This document shows positions 43,038-51,257 of a stretch of DNA of 64,000 bases, piece after piece. This DNA is from Actinomycetes bacterium (lineage in GTDB: Bacteria; Actinomycetota; Thermoleophilia; RBG-16-64-13). Both the position numbers and the translations under genes were made by a program. The notes beneath the pieces are model-generated. The model had not been told where the DNA came from. It saw only the letters and a list, made by a program, of their open reading frames with translations, and ran no database searches. The DNA lies in the NCBI GenBank assembly GCA_024637095.1, contig JAGXFV010000030.1, positions 102,906 to 166,905 of the forward strand, read 5' to 3'. Position 1 is the first letter of the stretch. Each line of letters begins with the position of its first letter.

Positions 43038-45206
43038 ATGAGCTTACCCGAACAGCCCGAGGCGGAGGAGCGCGAGCGCATCGCAAGGCTTGCCCGCGAG
43101 CTCGGCCTGGGTGCCGCGCAGGTAGCATCGGTCGCCCGGCTGCTCGGCGAAGGGGGGACGGTCCCCTTCATCGCCCGTTACCGCAAAGAAGCGACCGATT
43201 CCCTCGACGAGGTGCAGATCGCTGCCGTGCGCGATGGCCTTGTGCGGCTGGAGGACCTCGAGAGGCGCCGGGGCGCAATTCTCGAATCGCTGCTCCAACG
43301 CGAACTGCTGACCCCGTCACTCGAAGAGCAGTTGCAGGCGGCGTCAACCCTGACCGAACTCGAGGACCGTTACCTGCCGTACCGGCCGAAGCGTCGAACC
43401 CGAGCCCAGACGGCGCGGGAGAGGGGACTCGACCCGCTGGCGGAGAAGCTGCTGAAAGGAGAACCGCGGTCGCAAACCGAGCTCGAACATTTGGCAGAGA
43501 GCTTCGTCGATGCGGAGCTGGGGATTGAATCCGCCGAAGGGGCGCTCGCCGGGGCCAGAGACATCGTCGCCGAGCAGGTTGCAGAGGATCCAGGGGTGCG
43601 GAGCCGCCTGCGGGCGCTGTTCGAAGAACGCGGCACGTTGCGCAGCCGGATGGTCAAAGGGCAGCAGGAAGCCGGAGCCAAGTTCCGCGACTACTTCGAC
43701 TGGCAGGAACGCGCCGCGTCCGCGCCGTCTCATCGGGTGCTCGCCCTATTCCGGGGTGAGGACCTGGGCTTCCTGCGGGTCAGGCTGGAGGTGCCCAAAG
43801 CCGACGCGGTTCGTGTCGTCGAGGAGCGATTCCTGCCGAAAGGGGACGGTGTTGCGGTCAGCCAGCTTCGGCCCGCGTTGCGGGACGGGCTCACGCGGTT
43901 GGCGTTGCCTTCGCTCGAGACCGAGGCGCGGCGGCGCGAGAAGGAGCGGGCCGACGCTGAGGCCATCGCCATCTTCGCCACCAATCTACGCGAGATGCTG
44001 CTGGCTGCGCCGCTGGGCGCCAAGAGGGTGCTGGCCATCGATCCCGGCTTTCGCACCGGTTGCAAGACAGTGGTGCTCGATTCTCAGGGAGGGCTGCTCC
44101 ATCATGAGACCATTCAGCCCCACGCGTCCCAGGGGGAGAGAAACCGGGCCGCGCAGCGGGTAGATGTGCTCGTTAAGAAGTACTCGGTCGAAGCGATCGC
44201 TGTTGGCAACGGCACCGCCGGCAGGGAGACCGAGGCTTTTCTCCGCGACCTCGATCTGTCCGCGGGCGTACCTATCGTGGCGGTTAACGAGAGCGGAGCG
44301 TCGATCTACTCGGCTTCGGAGCTGGCCCGGGGGGAACTGCCCGACGTCGACCTCACCGTCCGCGGCGCGGTCTCCATTGGGCGGCGGTTGCAGGATCCCC
44401 TCGCCGAACTGGTCAAGCTCGACCCAAAATCCATCGGCGTGGGTCAATACCAGCATGACGTCGACCAGGGGGCTCTGCGGACGGCGTTGGACGAGACCGT
44501 CGGGTGGACCGTGAACCGGGTGGGGGTGGAGGTGAACACGGCCAGCGCTCCCCTGCTCGGGTACGTCAGCGGGTTGGGGCCCAAGCTCGCTGAGAACATC
44601 GTGGCCTACCGGGCCGAGAACGGGCCCTTTCTCTCGCGCCGTCAATTGCGAAAAGTGCCGCGGCTGGGCCCTAAGGCCTTCGAACAGGCGGCGGGATTTC
44701 TGCGGGTGCCGCAGGGCCGCCATCCCCTGGACGCGAGCGGAGTGCATCCCGAGAGGTACGGTCTGGTCGAACGGATGGCAACCGATCTGCACGCCTCAGT
44801 GGCTTCGCTGCTCGGCGAAGTCGATCTCCGCCACCGGATTGACCTGGCGAATTACATCGGCGAGGAGGTGGGGCGCCCCACGCTCGAGGACATCCTCACG
44901 GAGCTGGAGAGGCCCGGACGGGATCCCCGCGAGCAGTTTGAGGTCTTCTCCTTCGCCGAGAATGTGCACGACTTGGAGGACCTGGAGGCGGGAATGCGCC
45001 TTCCCGGCATCGTCACCAACGTCACCGCTTTCGGAGCGTTTGTCGACGTGGGCGTCCATCAAGACGGGCTGGTTCACGTGAGCAAGCTGGCAGACCACTA
45101 CGTCAAGGATCCCGCTGATATAGTGAGCGTCGGTCAGCGCGTCGAGGTCACCGTCCTGGACGTCGATCTCGGTCGGGGTCGGATTTCGCTCTCCCTGCGC
45201 GACTGA
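43038..45206 (+). CDS. tex: Tex family S1 RNA-binding protein
   Basis: ATG 43038 gives 722 residues, within the Tex range. Domain order is the helical Tex_N region (ARLLGEGGTVPFIARYRKEATDSLDE, split by a turn), a YqgF-like RNase H fold (VLAIDPGFRTGCKTVVLD), a helix-hairpin-helix region (GLGPKLAENIVAYR; VPRLGPKAFEQAAGFLR) and a C-terminal S1 domain (GIVTNVTAFGAFVDVGVHQDG). Tex affects transcription and translation of certain genes and binds nucleic acid. The ribosome site is weak, and the leader has the tandem repeat just listed. Confidence 0.93.
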   Translation: MSLPEQPEAEERERIARLARELGLGAAQVASVARLLGEGGTVPFIARYRKEATDSLDEVQIAAVRDGLVRLEDLERRRGAILESLLQRELLTPSLEEQLQAASTLTELEDRYLPYRPKRRTRAQTARERGLDPLAEKLLKGEPRSQTELEHLAESFVDAELGIESAEGALAGARDIVAEQVAEDPGVRSRLRALFEERGTLRSRMVKGQQEAGAKFRDYFDWQERAASAPSHRVLALFRGEDLGFLRVRLEVPKADAVRVVEERFLPKGDGVAVSQLRPALRDGLTRLALPSLETEARRREKERADAEAIAIFATNLREMLLAAPLGAKRVLAIDPGFRTGCKTVVLDSQGGLLHHETIQPHASQGERNRAAQRVDVLVKKYSVEAIAVGNGTAGRETEAFLRDLDLSAGVPIVAVNESGASIYSASELARGELPDVDLTVRGAVSIGRRLQDPLAELVKLDPKSIGVGQYQHDVDQGALRTALDETVGWTVNRVGVEVNTASAPLLGYVSGLGPKLAENIVAYRAENGPFLSRRQLRKVPRLGPKAFEQAAGFLRVPQGRHPLDASGVHPERYGLVERMATDLHASVASLLGEVDLRHRIDLANYIGEEVGRPTLEDILTELERPGRDPREQFEVFSFAENVHDLEDLEAGMRLPGIVTNVTAFGAFVDVGVHQDGLVHVSKLADHYVKDPADIVSVGQRVEVTVLDVDLGRGRISLSLRD

Positions 45207-45247
45207 TTCCTGCTGGAGAGTCATGATGGTGGGAGGAGCCCCGCAAG

Positions 45248-45646
45248 ATGCCCTTTAGTGGTCCGCTTCTCGCGGCCGGCATATTGCTGCTGGTCTCAGG
45301 CTTGATTCTCGCAGGTGCCGGGACCGACCTGCTGGACAGTGAGGGCGTGGGAACGGCTCAGGCGCCGGAAGTCAGCGTCACATCATCGACCGTCGGCGCC
45401 ACGTCATCTACCTCGAGCGCGGGATCCACTTCGGAGGCGTCGTCTTCGAGCGCGACCTCCACGACCTCCACGACCTCACCGTCTGCTACCACGAGCACCA
45501 CCACGACAACCGCCGCGGGTGGGGTCGTTAGCACCGGAACCACGGAGGATGCCTCCGCCGGAGACGGGAGCCTTCCGGCAGACGGGAGCCTTCCGGCGCC
45601 GTCCCGAGAGATTCTGCCCGTCGCCCAGCCTCAAGTCGTCGGCTAG
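45248..45646 (+). CDS. Small Ser/Thr-rich protein with N-terminal membrane segment
   Basis: This 132-residue protein follows a GGAGG site and begins MPFSGPLLAAGILLLVSG, a signal or membrane helix. The rest is a low-complexity stretch dominated by Ser, Thr and Ala (45370-45540) without recognisable domain, as in cell-wall linkers. The 3' end overlaps that of a gene on the opposite strand by about 170 nt. Low complexity makes the call uncertain. Confidence 0.5.
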   Translation: MPFSGPLLAAGILLLVSGLILAGAGTDLLDSEGVGTAQAPEVSVTSSTVGATSSTSSAGSTSEASSSSATSTTSTTSPSATTSTTTTTAAGGVVSTGTTEDASAGDGSLPADGSLPAPSREILPVAQPQVVG

Positions 45647-45877
45647 GGAGTTTTCCCGGATTTGTACCTCATAGAAGCGGACCAGCTGGACCGAGATGGC
45701 CGCAAGGCCGGCCCCGAGGATCGCGAGAGCGAGCGGGACGCTGCCGCTCACCCACCACATGATTCCGCCGGAGACCACGGGCACTGTGTAGGCCAGGCCG
45801 GCGACGTTTTCCAGAAGGGCATGCAGCCTTTGCTCACGCCTTCGCTTCTCCGCCCTTCTGCGCTCGGAGCGGGTCAC
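45476..45877 (-). CDS. Small two-helix membrane protein
   Basis: GTG 45877 is preceded by AAAGGA and gives 133 residues. A highly basic N terminus (SERRRAEKRRREQRLH) is followed by two hydrophobic helices (VAGLAYTVPVVSGGIMWWV and VPLALAILGAGLAAISVQLV) and a soluble tail. The last third overlaps the antisense low-complexity gene; the real end may be shorter in function. No family recognised. Confidence 0.55.
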   Translation of the reverse strand: MTRSERRRAEKRRREQRLHALLENVAGLAYTVPVVSGGIMWWVSGSVPLALAILGAGLAAISVQLVRFYEVQIRENSLADDLRLGDGQNLSGRRRKAPVCRKAPVSGGGILRGSGANDPTRGGCRGGARGSRR

Positions 45878-45956
45878 GGCTATTCCTTTCGGGGAATGGT
45901 TTGCCCAGATTGAACGACTGTGGCCCGCCAAGGGTCCTCTCGACCGGAGATCCGCT

Positions 45957-46118
45957 GTGAAAAAACCCACCTGGGCCGACCTCGCGGCGGCGAGGGGAAA
46001 GACGGTGCCGGACGTACCGTGTCATCTGGCACATGCTTGGAGGAGCTGTCTCGGGACTGGTGCGGTGCGCTCTCGGCTAGAAGTCTTCAGCTCACTCGGA
46101 CGACTCTGCCCTGCCTGA
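45957..46118 (+). pseudogene. N-terminal remnant of G/U mismatch-specific DNA glycosylase (Mug)
   Basis: GTG 45957 follows CCGGAG and the frame begins MKKPTWADLAAARGKTVPDV, the characteristic opening of actinobacterial Mug proteins. After this the family sequence is lost and the frame ends at TGA 46116. The catalytic part is absent. The break is just before fpg, whose own start is unusual, so a deletion between two DNA repair genes is likely. Identification rests on the first 20 residues from memory. Confidence 0.6.
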
Positions 46119-47064
46119 ACTGCCTGATATAGAGGCTTACCTCGAGGCCCTGCGCTCCCGCGTCCTGGGAGAGGAGCTGCTCGGATTCCGATTGGCCCAC
46201 CCTTTCCTGCTGCGAACCGTGGAGCCTCCTCTTGAAGCGGCGGCCGGCCGGCCGGTGGTCGGTCTTTCCCGATTGGGCAAGCGGCTGGTCTTCGAACTGG
46301 GCGAAGGTGCTGGGGACCGAGGGAGAGAGACGCCCCTCTTCCTGGTGCTCCATCTGATGATCGCCGGTCGCCTTCAGTGGTTACCTCCGGACGCTCCCGT
46401 TGCCCGAGGCAGAGGCTTGGGCGCCTTTGACTTTGCGAAAGGTACCCTCCTGCTGACCGAAGCGGGGAAGAAGCGGCGGGCATCGCTCCACCTGCTGGCG
46501 GGACGAGCCGCGCTGGCGGAGATGGACCCCGGGGGGTTGGAAGTGCTGGGCTCGAGTCTGCACGAGTTCGTGGGGGCGATCGCCCCCACGAACCACACTC
46601 TCAAGCGTGCGCTGACCGATCCGCACATCCTGAGCGGCATCGGTAACGCCTACTCCGACGAGATCCTTCACCGGGCTCGGCTTTCACCGTTCCGGCAGAC
46701 GGCCGGCCTCTCTCCCGCGGAACTGGAGCAGCTGCACGAGGCCATCCTGGCGGTTCTCGGAGAGTGGACCAGGAAGCTTGCGGACGAGGCGCGGGGTGAT
46801 TTTCCCGCGAAGGTCACCGCCTTCCGGCCCGAGATGTCCGTGCACGGCAAGTACGGCCAACCATGCCCGGTATGCGGGACGGCGGTTCAGCGGATCAAGT
46901 ACGCCGAGAACGAATCCAACTATTGCCCTCGTTGTCAGACCGAGGGGCGGATGCTCGCCGACCGTTCACTCTCGCGGCTGCTCAAGGCCGATTGGCCGAG
47001 GACGGTGGACGAACTCGAGGCCAGAGGCCGGACCGGCGGGGCGGGCGGGTCTCCGCCGGGATAG
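46111..47064 (+). CDS. Fpg/Nei family DNA glycosylase with apparent CTG start
   Basis: The protein is a formamidopyrimidine-DNA glycosylase relative of 317 residues. The C-terminal zinc finger is clear (CPVCGTAVQRIKYAENESNYCPRCQ), as is the helix-two-turn-helix (DPHILSGIGNAYSDEILHRA). Fpg enzymes need the N-terminal PE dipeptide as nucleophile. This is encoded directly after CTG 46111 (LPELPDIEAYLEALR), with no ATG, GTG or TTG between it and the TAG at 46078. TTG 46192 would remove the catalytic residues. I therefore take CTG as the start; a mutated ATG in a decaying gene is the alternative. Confidence 0.85.
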   Translation: MPELPDIEAYLEALRSRVLGEELLGFRLAHPFLLRTVEPPLEAAAGRPVVGLSRLGKRLVFELGEGAGDRGRETPLFLVLHLMIAGRLQWLPPDAPVARGRGLGAFDFAKGTLLLTEAGKKRRASLHLLAGRAALAEMDPGGLEVLGSSLHEFVGAIAPTNHTLKRALTDPHILSGIGNAYSDEILHRARLSPFRQTAGLSPAELEQLHEAILAVLGEWTRKLADEARGDFPAKVTAFRPEMSVHGKYGQPCPVCGTAVQRIKYAENESNYCPRCQTEGRMLADRSLSRLLKADWPRTVDELEARGRTGGAGGSPPG

Positions 47065-47117
47065 GCCCGGACGGTTCGCGTATCATACGGACGAAGTCAA
47101 TCGAGCGAGAGATCAGG

Positions 47118-47461
47118 ATGAGACTTAACCCCTTTGCCCGCGGCCCCAAGGCCTACGAAGACATTACCCCGCAGGCCGTGGCTCAGTGGCGCGGTCAGGA
47201 AGACGCCCCCCAACTGCTCGACGTGCGGACCTCCGGAGAGTATGTCCAGGGCCATCTGCCCGGAGCCCGGCTCATGCCCCTGAACGAACTGGAAAGCAGG
47301 CTGGGCCAACTGGAGAAGGACCGCCCGGTGGTTGTCTACTGCGCTCGGGGTCACCGTAGCCGCACGGCCGCACGGCCGCACGCCTGCTCGCCGACCGAGG
47401 CTACGCCGCGCACAACCTGGTTGGCGGTATTCAAAAGTGGAGCGGGCCCGTCGAGCGCTAG
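47118..47461 (+). pseudogene. Rhodanese-like protein frameshifted by an 8-bp tandem duplication
   Basis: ATG 47118 (AGATCAGG upstream) begins MRLNPFARGPKAYED and a rhodanese domain: APQLLDVRTSGEYVQGHLPGA and the active-site loop VVVYCARGHRSRTAA. At 47360-47382 the unit CCGCACGG occurs 2.9 times. In the natural frame the end becomes unrelated and stops at 47465. If one 8-bp copy is removed, the frame continues RLLADRGYAAHNLVGGIQKW and stops at TAG 47459-47461, which is a normal rhodanese end. So the gene carries a slippage frameshift after its active-site cysteine. Confidence 0.8.
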
Positions 47462-47575
47462 GTGAGCAAGCTCTCATCCCGTTCTCAGCCCTGTCTTACC
47501 AGCATGGCTTAGGTTTGAAAGCAGGCGTGGGGCTGCGCCATGCCGTCGTGGGCGAGTACAATCATTGAGGAAGCT

Positions 47576-48199
47576 ATGACTCTAAACCGCATAACAAGCA
47601 TTCTCATGGTCATCGTCCTGGCGCTGATGGTAGTCGGGCTGGGTATATGGGTCCTGGGCATGCTGGCGGGCGAAGCCTCGGCGGAGGGTATGAAGCCGAT
47701 CGTTCTCACGGCAACCGGCTCGGAGGGCACCTCCCAGAGCGCGCTGGGTGAGGATGGGGTGGCGCGATGGAGCGGGATGGAGGGAACCCATGCCACGGCA
47801 CTGACCGGCGGGGGTGAGCAGGAGTTGGTTTCCTCGGTCCACCTACGCGACACCGCATCGGCAGATCACGACGGTTCTGTTTCGGAGCCGAACCATACGC
47901 GAACCACCCAGGGAACTATGGGGTCCACCCCGACCGCAACTTCGCCGGCACCGGCTCCCACAACTGCATCTACGATTCACCATGCCACCGACGCCACCGC
48001 GGCCACGACCCCGCGCATGGTCGAGCCAGAGCCGCATAGTGCGCCCTCTCCCACGGCCGGCGGGACCCCGACCCATTCCGGCTCGGGCACAGAGCAAGAT
48101 GGGCACAGTTCGATGTCCCCGCAGGAACAAACTCAGCCGGTCGATGCCGCGCCGCACGATGGTGGCGAGAGCGACGGCGGCGGGCACGGGGCCAGGTAA
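47576..48199 (+). CDS. Membrane-anchored low-complexity protein
   Basis: ATG 47576 follows TTGAGGAAG. The 207 residues start with a transmembrane helix (ITSILMVIVLALMVVGLGIWV) and continue with a long Thr/Ser/Pro/His-rich, probably disordered extracytoplasmic part. No domain is recognised. The stop is 1 nt before the TTG start of the response regulator, so it belongs to a three-gene operon with a regulator and kinase and may serve as their envelope partner, although this is only inferred. Confidence 0.6.
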   Translation: MTLNRITSILMVIVLALMVVGLGIWVLGMLAGEASAEGMKPIVLTATGSEGTSQSALGEDGVARWSGMEGTHATALTGGGEQELVSSVHLRDTASADHDGSVSEPNHTRTTQGTMGSTPTATSPAPAPTTASTIHHATDATAATTPRMVEPEPHSAPSPTAGGTPTHSGSGTEQDGHSSMSPQEQTQPVDAAPHDGGESDGGGHGAR

Positions 48200-48200
48200 T

Positions 48201-48881
48201 TTGAAGATACTCCTGGTCGAGGACGAGGCGCGGGTGGCGGACTTCGTACAGAAGGGCCTCGAGGCCGCGGGATACCGCACGGAAATCGCATCGACTGCTG
48301 CCGCGGGCCTGGACCAGGCGCTGGGCTCGGAGAGGCCGGATCTCATCCTGTTGGATATCGGCCTGCCCGATCGCAGCGGCTTCGAGATGCTCGCCGAACT
48401 TCGTTCGGTCGACCAGGAGACCCCAGTCATCGTACTCACGGCGCGCAGCGACGTCCCTTCCCGAGTCAAAGGACTCGATCTGGGGGCCGATGATTACATG
48501 CCCAAGCCGTTCGACTTCGAGGAACTGGTGGCCCGGGTCAGGGCGCGGCTGCGCGATGTTCGCCAGCCCGCGGCGTTTGAGTTGCACTGCGGGGAGGTCT
48601 GCCTCGACCTGAGGACCCGGCAGGTGACTCACAACGGCAATACCATCGACCTGACCTCGAGGGAGTTCGCTCTGCTGGAGTTTATGATGCGCCATCAGGG
48701 CCAGGTGCTCACCCGTCCGCAGATCCTGAGCGCGGTGTGGGGTTACGACTTCGATCCCGGCAGTAACGTAGTCGACGTCTATGTGGGCTATCTGCGCGGC
48801 AAGCTCGAGGACCGGGATGCCGAGTTGATCGAGACCGTGCGCGGTGGGGGCTACCGCCTGCGGATGGGTAAAGAGCAGTAG
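48201..48881 (+). CDS. OmpR-family response regulator
   Basis: The TTG start at 48201 gives 226 residues. The receiver (KILLVEDEARVADFVQKGL; phosphoacceptor in ILLDIGLPDRS; GADDYMPKPFDFEEL) and the winged helix (TSREFALLEFMMRHQGQVL; VVDVYVGYLRGKLE) are complete. The sensor kinase follows 49 nt later. Gene order and type resemble CusR/MprA-like systems that respond to envelope stress or metals. Confidence 0.92.
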   Translation: MKILLVEDEARVADFVQKGLEAAGYRTEIASTAAAGLDQALGSERPDLILLDIGLPDRSGFEMLAELRSVDQETPVIVLTARSDVPSRVKGLDLGADDYMPKPFDFEELVARVRARLRDVRQPAAFELHCGEVCLDLRTRQVTHNGNTIDLTSREFALLEFMMRHQGQVLTRPQILSAVWGYDFDPGSNVVDVYVGYLRGKLEDRDAELIETVRGGGYRLRMGKEQ

Positions 48882-48930
48882 TCCGCCAAGGCAAGCGAGC
48901 GGGCGCTGAGAGCTGGGGGAGTGAGTCCCC

Positions 48931-50358
48931 ATGAGATTCCGGCTTACCGTTGGGGCCGTTCTCGCCACCGTCATATTGGTCGTAATCGGCCTTGGGTTCA
49001 CCGATGTGCTTCTTGGCCGGCAACTGACCGATCATGTCCAGGATGACGTCCTCGGTGAGCTCGCCCAGTTCGAGCAGATGCTCCCCGAACTCGAAAGCGA
49101 CGAAGAGTTGCTCGAGTTCACGCGCGAGTACCTGATTCGCCCCGAATCCGACTCGCTCCGCCGTCGCGGTATGGTCTTCACCCTGTTCCTCCACCGGGGA
49201 CCGGTCCTCTCGAATGACGTCGACTTCGATCTGGAGACGCTCGACCAAAGCCGTCCGTTGGTGGGGCGGGGGGAGCCCGTTTTGGGAGTAGTAGAGAGGG
49301 GGACGCAGGAGTATCTTTTGGCGGGTCGCCCTTTGGTTCTTGGCAACGAGACCGTCGGCGGGGTGGAGCTGGCGGCTCCCTTGGCACCAGTGCGCGATAT
49401 CCAGCGCCAGGTGTTGTTCGTACTCATCCTTACCGCCGCGCTCGCCACCATCATCATTGGGTTGGGCTTCTGGTTTCTGATCGGGAAGGCGTTGGAACCC
49501 GTCCGGCGAATGACCGGAACCGCTGCGGAGATCAGCCGGAAGGATCTGAGCCGCCGGATCGCCTACCGGGGACCGCCCGACGAATTGGGGCAGCTGGCCG
49601 TTACCTTGAATGGCATGTTGGCCCGTCTGGAATCTGCGTTCGGGGCCCAGGACCGTTTCATCTCGGACGTCTCTCACGAGCTGCGCACTCCGCTCACCAT
49701 CATCAAGGGTCACCTGCAGGTGCTGGATCGTGAAGTCGACCCTGACCCCGCCCGCGTGAAGAAGGAACACGCTCTGGTGCTCGAGGAGCTCGACCGCATG
49801 AACCGGCTCGTGGAGGAAACCCTCACGTTGGCCCGGCTTCAGCGCTCGGACGTCCTGGAATGGGGGGGCGTCGACCTCGATAACCTGCTCAGCACGCTGA
49901 CCAGCCAGGGAGAACATCTGGGCGATCGGCGGTGGGCGGTCGATCAGTTGCCGGGGGTCACGATTCAAGCCGACCAGGACCGATTGACTCAGGCTTTCTT
50001 GAATCTGATGCAGAATGCGGTCCGTCACACGGAGCCCGGCACCACGGTCGCGCTCGGGGGAGCGGTAGCCGATGGGCACGTGCGCCTCTGGGTGCGCGAC
50101 GAGGGGGCGGGGATGGCTCCCGAGGTCAGGGATAGGGTGACCGAGCGTTTCTTCCACGGGCCGCGCCAGGACGGGGTCGGCCTGGGGCTGGGGCTCGCCA
50201 TCGTCGCGGGAATCGCCGAGGCCCACGGCGGAAACCTCGAAATCGAGAGCGAGCCGGGGGAGGGATCCACGGTCACGCTGGCGCTGCCGGACGGGGGAAC
50301 CAGGCGTGCGAGATCGCGGGGAAGATCGGCGGCCCACAGGACGCAGGGCGAAGACTAG
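48931..50358 (+). CDS. HAMP-domain sensor histidine kinase
   Basis: The 475-residue kinase has two transmembrane helices (FRLTVGAVLATVILVVIGLG and VLFVLILTAALATIIIGLGF) that flank an extracytoplasmic sensor of about 130 residues. A HAMP domain (GTAAEISRKDLSRRIAY) follows. The H-box is FISDVSHELRTPLTIIKGH, and the ATPase has NLMQNAVRHTEPG, DEGAGM and GLGLGLAIV. It is intact, in contrast to the kinase at 39437. It pairs with the regulator at 48201. Confidence 0.93.
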   Translation: MRFRLTVGAVLATVILVVIGLGFTDVLLGRQLTDHVQDDVLGELAQFEQMLPELESDEELLEFTREYLIRPESDSLRRRGMVFTLFLHRGPVLSNDVDFDLETLDQSRPLVGRGEPVLGVVERGTQEYLLAGRPLVLGNETVGGVELAAPLAPVRDIQRQVLFVLILTAALATIIIGLGFWFLIGKALEPVRRMTGTAAEISRKDLSRRIAYRGPPDELGQLAVTLNGMLARLESAFGAQDRFISDVSHELRTPLTIIKGHLQVLDREVDPDPARVKKEHALVLEELDRMNRLVEETLTLARLQRSDVLEWGGVDLDNLLSTLTSQGEHLGDRRWAVDQLPGVTIQADQDRLTQAFLNLMQNAVRHTEPGTTVALGGAVADGHVRLWVRDEGAGMAPEVRDRVTERFFHGPRQDGVGLGLGLAIVAGIAEAHGGNLEIESEPGEGSTVTLALPDGGTRRARSRGRSAAHRTQGED

Positions 50359-50387
50359 GCGCTTCGCCCCGCGTCTGTGCCAGAGTC

Positions 50388-51143
50388 TCAGCGCCCGGCC
50401 ACCCACACGCGAATCGCGTCGCGAAGGAACTCGGCCAGTCCCGGGTGCAAGTCGTCGTATGTGGCTCTGAACCTGGGGTCTGTCACGTACATCTCTCCGA
50501 GTCCGGCGTACATCTCTGAGGCGCAACTGTAGAAGTTGTCGTTGATGCTGAGCCAGTGCTTCTCGACGACTTCCTGGACGGGCGCGTCATCGGGAGCAGC
50601 GCCGCCCGCGGCCAACACCACCAGGCGCCTGTTGATCTCGTCTTGTTCGGCCTTGAGGCGGACCCAGTCCTCTTTGCCGAATGCGGCGGTGCGGCGCGCG
50701 GACTCCTTGTAGGCGTCCGTTTCTCCCCAACGCTCCTTCGCTTCTTCCTCGTACTGAGTCGGGTCGAAGTCCCCGAAGACCTCGAACATTTCTTTCTCGT
50801 CCATGCCGATTCCTTTCTCCGCGCTCACGAGCGCCCTGTCCAAACCGATGATCATGGCGTCGATCCGGCGCCGTTTCTCGAGCAGCAAGCGGCGCTGCTC
50901 GGTCAGTGCCTCCAGCCGATCGAAGCCCGGGTCGCCCATCACCCTTCGGATGGCGGTCAGAGGGAAGCCCAGCTCCCGATAGTAGAGGATCTGCTGCAGG
51001 CGCTCGAGCTCGGCGGTGGAGTAGAGTCGGTACCCCGCTTCGCTCCGATCCGACGGCTCCAACAAGCCGATCTCGTCGTAGTGGTGCAGGGTGCGCACGC
51101 TGATGCCCGCGAGTCGGGCCAACTGGTTTACCTTGTATGCCAT
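50388..51143 (-). CDS. MerR-family regulator, TipAL type with TipAS ligand domain
   Basis: The 251-residue protein begins with a MerR winged helix (YKVNQLARLAGISVRTLHHY, DEIGLLEPSDRSEAGYRLYS). A long coiled-coil dimerisation helix follows, then a TipAS domain from about residue 110 (EMFEVFGDFDPTQYEEEAKERWG). TipA-type regulators bind thiopeptides or other hydrophobic drugs. The upstream promoter has the 19-bp spacer these regulators twist, so the gene is probably autoactivated. Confidence 0.92.
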   Translation of the reverse strand: MAYKVNQLARLAGISVRTLHHYDEIGLLEPSDRSEAGYRLYSTAELERLQQILYYRELGFPLTAIRRVMGDPGFDRLEALTEQRRLLLEKRRRIDAMIIGLDRALVSAEKGIGMDEKEMFEVFGDFDPTQYEEEAKERWGETDAYKESARRTAAFGKEDWVRLKAEQDEINRRLVVLAAGGAAPDDAPVQEVVEKHWLSINDNFYSCASEMYAGLGEMYVTDPRFRATYDDLHPGLAEFLRDAIRVWVAGR

Positions 51144-51177
51144 CCGCGCGTCCTCGTTTCGTTGACGATCGAAAACG

Positions 51178-51208
51178 AGTGTAGACCCCCACGTAACGTG
51201 AGAGTCAA
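51178..51208 (-). promoter_or_regulatory. MerR-type promoter with 19-bp spacer and embedded operator
   Basis: Read on the minus strand: TTGACT (51208-51203), a 19-nt spacer holding the dyad CTCACGT-T-ACGTGGG, then TACACT (51183-51178). It lies 35 nt upstream of the tipA-like ATG. The elongated spacer is the hallmark of MerR-activated promoters. Confidence 0.85.
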
Positions 51209-51257
51209 GCCGGGGCGAGAGGGAAATGTGCTCGGGTGTGGGCCGCGGCGGCCGAGG

